A stretch of 64,000 bases of DNA, taken from positions 186,001 through 250,000 of the forward strand of contig JACKPA010000006.1 of the NCBI GenBank assembly GCA_024233865.1, read 5' to 3'. The stretch comes from Leptospiraceae bacterium. Lineage in GTDB: Bacteria; Spirochaetota; Leptospiria; Leptospirales; Leptospiraceae. The notes under the pieces were generated by a model. The model made no database searches. It had not been told where the DNA came from and was given only the letters and a program-made list of their open reading frames with translations. The position numbers and the translations under genes are program-made. Each line of letters opens with the position of its first letter. Position 1 is the stretch's first letter. Below, piece by piece: positions 10,534 to 18,856 of this stretch.

Positions 10534-10632
10534 TTAGTCGTGACAGCCGGAAATAACCTTCGAATCTTTCGCACAGCATTGTGCTACAGCATTTGTCTTT
10601 TTTTCTTTTTTTGTATTTGTTAGAGGTTTCAT
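10534..10632 (-). CDS. 32-residue Cys-rich small protein
   Basis: This is a short gene of 33 codons. Its ATG at 10632 is preceded by AAAGGAGATTAGA, a good Shine-Dalgarno at normal distance. The N-terminal half is Lys/Thr-rich and the C-terminal half, AQCCAKDSKVISGCHD, holds an adjacent Cys pair, a third Cys and a C-terminal His. It follows the ArsM-like methyltransferase gene by 27 bases and precedes a clear terminator, so it is the last gene of that operon. The thiol arrangement suggests binding of arsenic or a soft metal, or a peptide substrate of the neighbouring methyltransferase. Both ideas are inference; I recognise no named family. Confidence 0.6.
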   Translation of the reverse strand: MKPLTNTKKEKKTNAVAQCCAKDSKVISGCHD

Positions 10633-10659
10633 TCTAATCTCCTTTATTTTAAGAAAACT

Positions 10660-11295
10660 TTACTTTTTATAAGCTTTGATGGTGATACTTCTTACCATTA
10701 CTTCCACTTTTTGATAGCTTTCCGATTTTTCAATCACTTCCAGTTCTCTAAAGCCACTTTTGTAAATTGCTTCAAAATAATCGGATTCCGGAATCGCACC
10801 ACCATAGCAAGCTGCCCAAGCGTTAGGATCGTTTATAATATGATCGGGGAGTTTTTCATCTACGATGATGTCCGAAACAACAAACCTTCCGCCTTTTTTC
10901 AAAACCCTATAAATTTCACTATAAACAGCCTGTTTATTGGGAGCGTGATTGATTGTACAATTAGAAATAACAACATCTGCAGATTCATTCGGTAAAGGAA
11001 TTTGGTCAATTTTCCCTTCCAGAAAATGAGCATTCTCCAATCTTAACTTTTTTTTGTTAGAAACCGAAGCATTTATCATTTCTTTTGTAAAATCAATCCC
11101 ATAAGCAGTCTCAACCATTCGAGCTGCCTTTAAAACATCCAAGCCTCTACCGCTCCCCAAATCAATTAGCACCTCACCTTTTTCTGGTTTGGCGTAATCA
11201 ATGGCACCCCCACAAGATAGACAACAAGAAGTAGTGGCTTCTTCCGCATATCTCACTTGTATGGTTTGGCTTTTATCCAGTGTTACGTTACTCAT
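10660..11295 (-). CDS. ArsM-like SAM-dependent methyltransferase
   Basis: This is a class I methyltransferase (211 residues) with a glycine-rich SAM site (DLGSGRGLDVL). The pattern matches arsenite methyltransferases: YAEEA followed by SCC near the N-terminus, the ISNCTINH segment with its conserved Cys, and a later Cys in the AACYGGA segment. Those thiols bind trivalent arsenic in ArsM. It is shorter than typical ArsM (about 240-380 residues), so another soft acceptor is possible. AAGGAG precedes the ATG. It overlaps the upstream gene by eight bases and is followed by the Cys-rich small gene. Confidence 0.75.
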   Translation of the reverse strand: MSNVTLDKSQTIQVRYAEEATTSCCLSCGGAIDYAKPEKGEVLIDLGSGRGLDVLKAARMVETAYGIDFTKEMINASVSNKKKLRLENAHFLEGKIDQIPLPNESADVVISNCTINHAPNKQAVYSEIYRVLKKGGRFVVSDIIVDEKLPDHIINDPNAWAACYGGAIPESDYFEAIYKSGFRELEVIEKSESYQKVEVMVRSITIKAYKK

Positions 11296-12022
11296 TTTTT
11301 TCTCCTTTTTGTAATCTTTCCTTATCTTGATTCAGAACTTGTAAAATAAGATGGTGATTATCCAGATTATAAGTGTCTCTTTTTTCTTTTGGAATGGAAT
11401 TCAGAGACTCTAGAATCTTGTTTGTATCAATCGATTCACCTGCAATTCTTTTGATACATAGATTCAAGGTGATGTAAAACTGTAGCCTGTCTATCATGTT
11501 TTCTTCCAATACCCACTGGTAAGTTAGAGAATCGGTTGATTCGGATTCTTGTATAAAAGTCAAAGACGTTTTTATGGATTTTAAAGATAGATCGGACAAA
11601 ATTTTTTTTTGCTCATCATGAGTTTCCATATCAGCAGCGCAGAGCAAAAGGTTTCCCATGATATAGTATTTTTCAATAGATTGAGTGAGGTTGAGATTTG
11701 AATCCTGGATTGTTTCCAATCGTCTTACAAACTCTATGGATTTAGAAAGAACTTCCGTCTTTAATTCCGGTAAAGAAGGCACCTGGTAATACTTGGAAAT
11801 TGTTATATAAGAGTCTTTGACTAATGTATTGTAACTTTCTACTACAGGTTCTTTTTCCATCGAGGAATTTTCGTTATTTTCTATACTAGTGTTTTCCTGA
11901 TTCGAAGTGTTTTGCGGAGATGAATCATAAAACAAATACCGAATGGGGGTTAGGAAATATAAAAGAGTAGACAAAGATATAATTCCCAAAAGAGTAATAA
12001 AAAATTTATTAGAAGTCTTCAT
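11288..12022 (-). CDS. membrane-anchored protein of unknown function
   Basis: About 244 residues from the ATG at 12022; an in-frame TTG at 12049 would extend it into the sirtuin gene and is less likely. One N-terminal hydrophobic helix (about residues 7-26) is followed by a Ser/Asn/Glu-rich linker (about 30-60) and then a soluble helical domain with four or five predicted helices. This is the look of a periplasmic domain held by a signal anchor. No family recognised. Its position between a sirtuin and an ArsM-like gene in one operon gives no clear role. Confidence 0.6.
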   Translation of the reverse strand: MKTSNKFFITLLGIISLSTLLYFLTPIRYLFYDSSPQNTSNQENTSIENNENSSMEKEPVVESYNTLVKDSYITISKYYQVPSLPELKTEVLSKSIEFVRRLETIQDSNLNLTQSIEKYYIMGNLLLCAADMETHDEQKKILSDLSLKSIKTSLTFIQESESTDSLTYQWVLEENMIDRLQFYITLNLCIKRIAGESIDTNKILESLNSIPKEKRDTYNLDNHHLILQVLNQDKERLQKGEKNE

Positions 12023-12027
12023 ATTTT

Positions 12028-12753
12028 TTAATTGGAAATACCTTCCCAAAGTTGCGGCAATACTTCTCCGGCTTTGCCTTGTAAAAATGTATCAGTAAAA
12101 TCAGTCACGCTCGTTTCTTCTGGATTTACTTCAATACAATAAGCTCCTTTTGTTGCGGCATATTTAGCCATATTCACCGGAACACTCACTTGTCCTGAAG
12201 TTCCGATCACAAAAATCAGTTCGGTTGTTGCCAAAAAAGAATAACACTGATCCAATATATCGCCATCATAACTTTCTCCGAACCAAACGATATGTGGTCT
12301 GGCAAGGCTACCGCAAACGTTGCATTTTAAAGGAATTTCCTTTAATGGCTCATCTCCCAAACTTATACGATTCGAGCAAGAAGTACATCTCGCAGTAAAG
12401 ATGTTTCCGTGAATTTCGAAAATTTTTTTGTTTCCGGCACGTCTGTGTAGCCCATCTACATTCTGAGTAATTACCAAAAATTCAGGAAAATACGATTCCA
12501 TCTTAAAAACAACTTCGTGGGCAGGGTTTGGCTTGGCTTTGGCACACACGCCTCTTCGATAGTCATACCATTCCCAAACCAGTTTTGGATCTCTTTGGAA
12601 AGCTTCAGGTGTTGCCAATTCTTCCGCTTTGTATTGTTTCCAATATCCGCCAGCACCTCGAAACGTAGGTATACCGCTTTCATGTGAGATTCCAGCACCT
12701 GTTAAAACGGCAACTTTTTTGTTTTGTGTAAGGAGTTTTTTTAGTTCTTCCAT
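12028..12753 (-). CDS. sirtuin, NAD-dependent protein deacylase (class III type)
   Basis: The Sir2 fold is shown by GAGISHESGIPTFRG (NAD site), TQNVDGLHRRAG with the catalytic His just after the first Cys-free loop, two CxxC pairs (CTSC and CNVC) for the structural zinc, and a late VGTSGQV-type NAD loop. The segment WYDYRRGV contains the Y-x-x-R pair that in SIRT5 and CobB recognises succinyl or malonyl lysine, so desuccinylase activity is likely in addition to deacetylation. The protein is 241 residues and soluble. Its start overlaps the end of the upstream lipoprotein gene by 13 bases. Confidence 0.9.
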   Translation of the reverse strand: MEELKKLLTQNKKVAVLTGAGISHESGIPTFRGAGGYWKQYKAEELATPEAFQRDPKLVWEWYDYRRGVCAKAKPNPAHEVVFKMESYFPEFLVITQNVDGLHRRAGNKKIFEIHGNIFTARCTSCSNRISLGDEPLKEIPLKCNVCGSLARPHIVWFGESYDGDILDQCYSFLATTELIFVIGTSGQVSVPVNMAKYAATKGAYCIEVNPEETSVTDFTDTFLQGKAGEVLPQLWEGISN

Positions 12754-13088
12754 ATCGTTTTATCCTTAGAAGATTTTTTATTAAAAGGGGTTTTAAACTC
12801 AAAATTTTTAAACAGATATAAGCAATAAAGCGGATAATCATCAAACGGACATTCCGCTTGAATGATCGATAGTGTACATACCTGTACATCTTTTTGAGCC
12901 GGTATCGCTGACCCGGAAGCTATGAATAAGTAATAATTAGGACCTTTTCCACATTCAGCTTGTTTTAGCAGAGAGGCAACCAACAAATCGTTATTGTCTT
13001 TGCTTTCAGTAGGCGTTTCTTGGTCTTGGCATTTATAAATAAATAGGTTAATAAGTAGAAGTAAAATCAATAGGTTTCTTTTTATCAT
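12741..13088 (-). CDS. small putative lipoprotein
   Basis: The protein has 115 residues. A basic N-terminus, a hydrophobic core and a Cys at about residue 20 (LFIYKC) form a relaxed spirochaete-type lipobox. The mature part contains four further cysteines, which could form two disulfides. No domain recognised. It lies between the CPBP protease gene and the sirtuin gene on the same strand with short spacing or overlap, so it is probably co-transcribed. Confidence 0.55.
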   Translation of the reverse strand: MIKRNLLILLLLINLFIYKCQDQETPTESKDNNDLLVASLLKQAECGKGPNYYLFIASGSAIPAQKDVQVCTLSIIQAECPFDDYPLYCLYLFKNFEFKTPFNKKSSKDKTIWKN

Positions 13089-13099
13089 TTTGATTACTC

Positions 13100-14281
13100 T
13101 TACAATTGAAACGTAAAATTGATAGGCATAAAGTACACTTCTTTCTGCGATTTGTCGTAATTGCGATCTGCTTTGTATTGAGCCATCATACTAAGACCAA
13201 TAAGAAAGTTATTCCAAAAATGAACCGCAATACCAGGACGAATATCGTAATTATTGCGATAATGCAACCAACCGAAGTATAGTCCTGCAAGCATCCTCCC
13301 CACTCGACCTTCTTTAGCATCAGAGTTTGCTTCGTGGGCAAGCATAAACAGAAGGGAAGAGGTTCCAATTCCTGCTGCTGGTCCAAATCTTGAACTTACA
13401 CTATGGTTAACATAACCCCTAAAAAAAGCTTCTTCTCCTATAGCCGGAGAGATTCCATCCACAAACGCTTCTAAATACAAAGAACCATCCCTTTTGACGC
13501 TACGTGGAAGTAGTATTGGATTTCCCCATTTGTAAGTTGCTGCTGCAAGGGCTGCAAAAAAAGCAATTGGTATAAAGACTTCTGTTTTTTTCAAGATACT
13601 TGGGTTAAAAGGTGCAAAAGCGAGTTGATTGATGGTTTCGGTTTTTTTTTCCTCTCCGGATCCACCGGCATCTCGGTAAGAGGAATAAACAGAATACATC
13701 ATTATTGATAAGACAGGATTATTTAGCATATCCGCATAAACCGAGCTTCGACTTGTTCGAGAATATTCGCCATACTTAACAAAAGTATTTTCCTCCGCTA
13801 GTTTTCGTTCTTTCCAAAGCCTCAGTTCTCTATCAAAGGTTGTTTCGCTAAAAATCGGATAACCCAAATCTTTATAAAACTTTTGGTCTTGTAAAACGAC
13901 TTTATATGGCATATCATTGTATACCCATCCGTTTTTTTGCAAAGAATATCCAATTACGGCTTCATTTATATCAAATTTTACATCCCTATCATAATAATTT
14001 ATATAATCCGGTTGACTTCTAAAATGATTTTCAGCAGCATTAATGCTTAAAAATGAGATGAGTTGAACAGCACTCGTTCGGTGATTTCCAAGATAAAACT
14101 GTCCTAATCCAGGTATTACCCCCAATAAAGCAGCGAGATGTGGAGATTTTTTGTTTTTTAAATCTTCTTTTGTTTGTTCTGAGTGTTTTTCTTCCTTTAT
14201 AGGAGTGTCTTCCTTGTCTGCTTCTTGGGAAAATAGCAAAGATTGATGTAAAAATATCAATACTAAAATAAAATATTTCAT
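13100..14281 (-). CDS. CPBP-family intramembrane metalloprotease with secreted N-terminal part
   Basis: The C-terminal half carries the CPBP (CAAX protease/Abi) motifs: EEAFFRG (E-E-x3-R), MLAHE and HFWNN, which supply the metal-binding Glu and His residues inside the membrane. The N-terminus has a signal sequence (about residues 1-18), a charged Glu/Lys stretch and a GVIPGLGQFYLGN segment as in small membrane proteins of the TM2/DUF5683 kind. Total length is 393 residues, longer than the usual 200-300 because of this front part. Roles of the family include peptide processing and self-immunity; the substrate is not known. Confidence 0.8.
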   Translation of the reverse strand: MKYFILVLIFLHQSLLFSQEADKEDTPIKEEKHSEQTKEDLKNKKSPHLAALLGVIPGLGQFYLGNHRTSAVQLISFLSINAAENHFRSQPDYINYYDRDVKFDINEAVIGYSLQKNGWVYNDMPYKVVLQDQKFYKDLGYPIFSETTFDRELRLWKERKLAEENTFVKYGEYSRTSRSSVYADMLNNPVLSIMMYSVYSSYRDAGGSGEEKKTETINQLAFAPFNPSILKKTEVFIPIAFFAALAAATYKWGNPILLPRSVKRDGSLYLEAFVDGISPAIGEEAFFRGYVNHSVSSRFGPAAGIGTSSLLFMLAHEANSDAKEGRVGRMLAGLYFGWLHYRNNYDIRPGIAVHFWNNFLIGLSMMAQYKADRNYDKSQKEVYFMPINFTFQL

Positions 14282-14364
14282 GCAAATTAAAATTATTACC
14301 TTGATTAAGGATATGAATCAATTCTATTTGTTATCTCTAAGGTGTCAAGCAATTTCTATACCAT

Positions 14365-16248
14365 TCACATTCTACTTTTTTTCCATTTCTTTCGAATTAG
14401 AAATATCGAAGAGATAAGACCAACTAAGGTAGGAAATACAAAAATGCCAATTGCCCATACGGTAAGTTTTTGATTTTCGGTTAGTACATCAACCTTTGTA
14501 TCCTCTTTTCGTGGTAGTATTCCTTCCAAAGAGATGTTTTGATTTAGCCAGCTAAAGCCATTCACTGCCAGATAAGGATTGGCATTATAATAAAAATACT
14601 GGTCTGTTACCCAAGATGTTCCTGAAAATAGTATAACTTTTCCATTTTGTAAATTATTTTTCTCTTTAGGTTTTTCAGATTCTTCGGTAGAATTAGTCAG
14701 CAATACTCCTACCGTAAAGTTTTTTCTTGACTCAGAATTATCTAGCTTTCCGTTTTTATTTTCATCCACAAAAGATGAATACCCTGATTCCAGAATATTG
14801 GTAAAATCAAATTGTGTAGTAGTACTACCTTCCAACTTTTTCTCCGAAAAATATCCTGAGTTTGGAAAGTATATCCCAAGGTCCTTTTTGTGAATCAATT
14901 CCGTAATAGGATGCACAGGAAATTTATCTGCCCTAATTAGACCCGGTTTTCCCTCTGTTTGGGAGAGCATCTCATTTTTAAACTCTAAAGCAGCTTTTTC
15001 AAGCAACCAGGAAAAATCTTCTGAGCCATTGGGATCAATCGTTATCAAAACTTTTCCATTTTTATTTTGGATAAAATTCAAAATAGAGGCTCTGGCGTTC
15101 TCCGAAAACGGAATGGTTGGTCCGATAATAGCCAGTATATCAATATCATCCGACAGTTTGTCGGGCCAACCTTCATTTATACCAATTCCTTGAACGCTAT
15201 AATTTAAAAAATTTAAAGCGGCGACAAAATTGGTAATTTGCTCATTGGGAGCGTTTTTAAAACCCAAACCGAATCTTTCACCATTAGAGGAAGTGAACCT
15301 TGCATTTTTTACTTCTGTTGAGACATTTAAAAGAGCTTGGATTAATTTTCTCTCAAAGTCTTCCAAATCTTTTTTTTCTTGCACGACCAGACGCTGCTCG
15401 GCATAAGGTTGTTTGCTCGAAACTACTCCGCTCTTTAGAGTTCTGATGTATATCGAACCGTTAGAAGCTTGTCCAAAGTCTCCTATCAAGTCTGTTTCCA
15501 CATCAGCATTTAAAAATCTAACTTGAATAAGAGGATTTAAGGCTTGAAGTTGCTCTAATGTAATTTGCACTTCGGGACGTATTAGGGATAATGCCAAAGA
15601 ATTGCCTGGACCAGAAGATTCCAAAGGTCTAGGATAAAAAGCCGTTATTTTAATATCTTTTTTGATATTTTTAATAATGTTTTTGGAAATAGGAGAAAAG
15701 GAATAAATTCCCTTGGAACTTAAATCAAAATTATAATTTCTATTAACAGCAACGTAGTTTATACCAACTAGTAGAGGAATGATAATTAAAAAAGAATAAA
15801 AGGAGTTTTGCAAAAGAGTTCTTTTTTCTTTGGAAAGGGCGGTTAAACTATCCATCGATTGTCTAGATATTTCCAAAACAATTGTGAAAACCAAAAATTG
15901 CAAAGATGTAAGAACAATGAGTAGCAATAAAAAATCTCTTAACTTAGGCAAATAGGTTGCTTGCTTAGCAACACCAGCCAAAGCCGGAAAATCCAAATAT
16001 TCCCTTAGTTGGTACATAAGTATGGAAAGAGTTCCGGAAAATGCCGTAACATAACGAATACCCGAAACTTTTTCTTTGTTTTTTTTACTTTCTATAAACC
16101 GATTTATTATATCCAGATGCAAAAACACAAACAAAACAATAAACCATAGGGCTTTAAATTGTTTGTTGATAAACATATCGTTTGTGAGGAAAAACAAAAA
16201 CAAACTAACAAGAGATAAAAACGGTAAATAATTTTTTAAATAAAACAT
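14365..16248 (-). CDS. GldG-like ABC transporter auxiliary protein
   Basis: About 627 residues: two to four N-terminal membrane helices, a long extracytoplasmic domain typical of the ABC_transp_aux/GldG family (starting near KKDIKITAFYPRP), and one C-terminal helix followed by basic residues. The ATG at 16248 is chosen because GGAGGGGG stands just before it. A GTG at 16260 gives four extra residues. The start overlaps the stop of the permease gene by one base (TAATG). In Bacteroidetes GldG works with GldF and GldA; in other phyla homologues serve undefined ABC exporters. Confidence 0.8.
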   Translation of the reverse strand: MFYLKNYLPFLSLVSLFLFFLTNDMFINKQFKALWFIVLFVFLHLDIINRFIESKKNKEKVSGIRYVTAFSGTLSILMYQLREYLDFPALAGVAKQATYLPKLRDFLLLLIVLTSLQFLVFTIVLEISRQSMDSLTALSKEKRTLLQNSFYSFLIIIPLLVGINYVAVNRNYNFDLSSKGIYSFSPISKNIIKNIKKDIKITAFYPRPLESSGPGNSLALSLIRPEVQITLEQLQALNPLIQVRFLNADVETDLIGDFGQASNGSIYIRTLKSGVVSSKQPYAEQRLVVQEKKDLEDFERKLIQALLNVSTEVKNARFTSSNGERFGLGFKNAPNEQITNFVAALNFLNYSVQGIGINEGWPDKLSDDIDILAIIGPTIPFSENARASILNFIQNKNGKVLITIDPNGSEDFSWLLEKAALEFKNEMLSQTEGKPGLIRADKFPVHPITELIHKKDLGIYFPNSGYFSEKKLEGSTTTQFDFTNILESGYSSFVDENKNGKLDNSESRKNFTVGVLLTNSTEESEKPKEKNNLQNGKVILFSGTSWVTDQYFYYNANPYLAVNGFSWLNQNISLEGILPRKEDTKVDVLTENQKLTVWAIGIFVFPTLVGLISSIFLIRKKWKKSRM

Positions 16249-16973
16249 TACCCCCTCCACCTTCTGGATTGCAAAGAACTAATCGTAAAGTATAAAAAAG
16301 CAAAGATTCCGGACAAAAAGAAAACAGTTCCCGACAATGGAATAACTCCTCTGGAAAAGTTTACGAAATGAGAATATATATGTAAATGATAAAGAACAGA
16401 CCTTGTTTTGGCTTGGAACAAATGGGAAAAAAATCCCATAACCCACAAAGTCATAATAATAAGCACCGATATCAATAAAGATATCATCTGATTTTTCCCC
16501 ATGCTGCTTCCAAAAAGACCTATCGAGTAGGTAAAACATCCCAGCAAAAAAACTCCGATTGTGCTAGATATCACAATCGACAAAGGGATTTTCCAGAAAT
16601 AATACAAGGTAAACGGAAAAAAAGCATTTATAACAAAGCTAACAATAAAGCAAATACTCACACCAAACAAGTATTTCCCTAAAACAATATCCGAATCTGT
16701 TATGGGTGATGAAAAAAGCAACTCCATAGTACCTTTGTTTTTTTCTTCCACAATACTTCCCATAGATAGAATCAACATTCCTACTATTATACTGGTCATA
16801 AAAGAAAGGTAAGTTGCACCAACAGTCACTTGGTAGTTTGCCCTATCACTAAAGTTCCAGATCATAATAATCAAGGAATTTAAAAAGGCAGTTCCTCCCA
16901 GTACTAGAGGTGCCATATAACTATTAAAAAATATCTTTAATTCTTTATAAAAAATCCACTTTATATTTTGCAT
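16248..16973 (-). CDS. ABC-2 type transporter permease (GldF-like)
   Basis: About 241 residues with six hydrophobic segments; the N-terminal IFYKELKIFFNSYMA amphipathic stretch is typical of ABC-2 permeases, and the loop EEKNKGTMELLFSSPI matches the coupling-helix region of the GldF class. The ATG at 16973 has AGGA just upstream; a start at 16997 would lie inside a palindromic repeat and is rejected. It is coupled to the GldG-like gene. The ATP-binding subunit that normally precedes it is absent; the next gene upstream is htpX. Confidence 0.82.
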   Translation of the reverse strand: MQNIKWIFYKELKIFFNSYMAPLVLGGTAFLNSLIIMIWNFSDRANYQVTVGATYLSFMTSIIVGMLILSMGSIVEEKNKGTMELLFSSPITDSDIVLGKYLFGVSICFIVSFVINAFFPFTLYYFWKIPLSIVISSTIGVFLLGCFTYSIGLFGSSMGKNQMISLLISVLIIMTLWVMGFFSHLFQAKTRSVLYHLHIYSHFVNFSRGVIPLSGTVFFLSGIFAFLYFTISSLQSRRWRG

Positions 16974-16990
16974 ATATCCTCGTATCACAA

Positions 16991-17063
16991 CGGACATTCG
17001 ACTACGCTTGAGGTGTCCGAAAAAAGCGTCTCAACGCTCCCTTAAGCGTAGTCGAAGGGAGCA
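16991..17063. repeat. palindromic intergenic repeat, copy 1 (double hairpin)
   Basis: Two hairpins stand side by side: CGGACA/TGTCCG (16991-16996 with 17014-17019) and GCTCCCTT/AAGGGAGC (17036-17043 with 17055-17062). A 13-base perfect inverted repeat (TTCGACTACGCTT at 16997-17009 with AAGCGTAGTCGAA at 17044-17056) links them. The reverse complement resembles the core of the element at 44572-44640, so this is a dispersed REP-like repeat. It lies directly upstream of the GldF-like gene. Confidence 0.75.
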
Positions 17064-17067
17064 AATT

Positions 17068-17958
17068 TTAGCTAATTTGTACGTTTCTTAATGCGTTAAT
17101 TCTGTCATCTAACGGCGGATGAGTAGAAAACAGAGCAAGCAAACCACCTTTTTTGATTCCAGCAATTTTAAAAGATGCCAAAGAAGCACCCCTTTCGTCA
17201 GCAGGAGCCTCTATTGTTTTTTTAAGTCTTTCTAGTGCTGCTATCATATTACGTCTTCCCGCTAGTTTGGCTGCCCCGTAATCCGCTTTGAACTCACGCA
17301 TTCTTGAGAAGTAAGCAACAACTATAGAACCTAAAATACTGAATACAATATCCAAAGCTATGGTAACAACTATCCTAACGATAAACTCTAACTTTTCATC
17401 TACCATTTTGCTTACACCATAACTGATGATTCTAGATAAGAACATGGCAAACGAGTTTACAGCTCCTTGTATAAGCGTCATTGTCACCATGTCACCATTA
17501 GCTATATGAGTGATTTCATGAGCAAGAACGCCATCCACTTCTTCTTCACTCATTTGCTGTAATAAGCCCGATGAAACGGCAACAAGAGAACTGGATTTAC
17601 TCGGACCGGTAGCAAAAGCGTTTACTTCGGGAGACTCATAAACACCTACTTCCGGCATTGGGATATTCGCATTTTTGCTTAATCTTGATATCGAATTGTA
17701 GACGTTTAGATACTGTCCGGCATTTTGGGGATTTATAACCTTTACTCCCATAGCCCATTTGGCAATAACTTTGGACAGAGCCAATGAGATAAAAGCTCCG
17801 GTCATACCCCAAAGCAAACAAAACACAAGCAGAGCCTTAATATCAATTCCATAAGGAGTAAGATAATGCCCGACTCCAAAAATACTTGTAACAATTGAAA
17901 TTGTTGTAATGATTAAAATATTGGTTAGTAGGAACAATCCAATTCTTTTAAGCCACAT
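17068..17958 (-). CDS. htpX: membrane-bound zinc protease HtpX
   Basis: The protein has 296 residues. Two N-terminal hydrophobic segments are followed by the zinc motif AHEITHI, two further hydrophobic stretches (about 155-220) and the conserved FKADYGAAKLAG segment that supplies the third zinc ligand. HtpX sits in the inner membrane with its active site in the cytoplasm and degrades misfolded membrane proteins. The length and motif order are normal for the family. The gene stands alone, bounded downstream by the palindromic repeat. Confidence 0.93.
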   Translation of the reverse strand: MWLKRIGLFLLTNILIITTISIVTSIFGVGHYLTPYGIDIKALLVFCLLWGMTGAFISLALSKVIAKWAMGVKVINPQNAGQYLNVYNSISRLSKNANIPMPEVGVYESPEVNAFATGPSKSSSLVAVSSGLLQQMSEEEVDGVLAHEITHIANGDMVTMTLIQGAVNSFAMFLSRIISYGVSKMVDEKLEFIVRIVVTIALDIVFSILGSIVVAYFSRMREFKADYGAAKLAGRRNMIAALERLKKTIEAPADERGASLASFKIAGIKKGGLLALFSTHPPLDDRINALRNVQIS

Positions 17959-18003
17959 AAACTTTCCTCCTAAGAGTTTCTTATAAATAAAATAAAAACC
18001 TAA

Positions 18004-18855
18004 TTAGCCAGACGGATTATTTTTCTGAGTGTAATAATCGTCAATATTTTTATTATCAACGGATGTTATCCATCCCTTTTGTTCAAATAACTCCAGAGAT
18101 ACCTTTAAGGTATCACTAGGTATATTATTACATAACGCAAAGATTTTAGAATACGTTGGAATTTGTCCTGTTTTTTTACCTTCCTCTTCCAATTCTTCTA
18201 CAAAGTTCATAGCCGCTCTCAGTTGAACAAAAAGAACCGTATATTCATCCAAAAATTCCAAAAATTCAATGTCAGACTGATTCATTGCAAGATTAAATGC
18301 ATACTCATAAAGGTTTATATCATGAGTTGCAATTTTCCGAAACTCGGAACCAAAGTCTTTTAACATCCTCAAAACGTTTTCTGATTTGACAGCTCCCGAA
18401 GATGTCATCATCTTGAGGTGAATCAAGTCTATTTTTTCAAACAGGACTTTTGAAAAACGAAAATCCGTTGTACTTTTGATCAAGTATTTGAAAATGATTA
18501 AATATTGGGCTTTACCAAGCTCTGCCCAATAAGAGGACAATAATTCCGGGGGTGGTTTTCTAAGCAAAATTGCTTTGTGATAATTTGTAATCTGACAGGA
18601 AAATAATTCCATTAGAGCTTCTGGAGCAAACATTGGATTTTGAAGAATTTTTTTTACAATTTTTGCATCTATAAACCGAAGGTAATAATCCAACAAATAG
18701 GTAAAGCCAGCATCCTCCTGTATAATAGAAGACAAAACAGCCGGAGGAGTAAGGTCTATGGTTGTTTCAATCTCTTTAAAGCTTGGAATTGGTCTTGTCA
18801 TCAAATCATCTAATTTTTCTACGTAACTGGAGTAAGAGGGCGCTTTTTGATCCAT
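18004..18855 (-). CDS. conserved-looking hypothetical protein (283 aa)
   Basis: A soluble, mostly helical protein with no signal peptide or membrane segment. It opens with a Pro/Thr-containing region and then runs as repeated helices, with a final segment (LKVSLELFEQKGWITSVD) that looks like a short winged-helix or packing domain. I do not recognise the family. The gene follows the purine/uracil-type permease gene with a one-base gap and is likely in the same transcript as it and the SspB-like gene. Confidence 0.55.
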   Translation of the reverse strand: MDQKAPSYSSYVEKLDDLMTRPIPSFKEIETTIDLTPPAVLSSIIQEDAGFTYLLDYYLRFIDAKIVKKILQNPMFAPEALMELFSCQITNYHKAILLRKPPPELLSSYWAELGKAQYLIIFKYLIKSTTDFRFSKVLFEKIDLIHLKMMTSSGAVKSENVLRMLKDFGSEFRKIATHDINLYEYAFNLAMNQSDIEFLEFLDEYTVLFVQLRAAMNFVEELEEEGKKTGQIPTYSKIFALCNNIPSDTLKVSLELFEQKGWITSVDNKNIDDYYTQKNNPSG

Positions 18856-18856
18856 A

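Noticed and set aside
10334..10537. A 67-residue plus-strand frame overlapping the end of the histidine kinase gene
   Set aside because: It has no Shine-Dalgarno, runs through the terminator hairpin of the opposite operon, and looks like random AT-rich translation.
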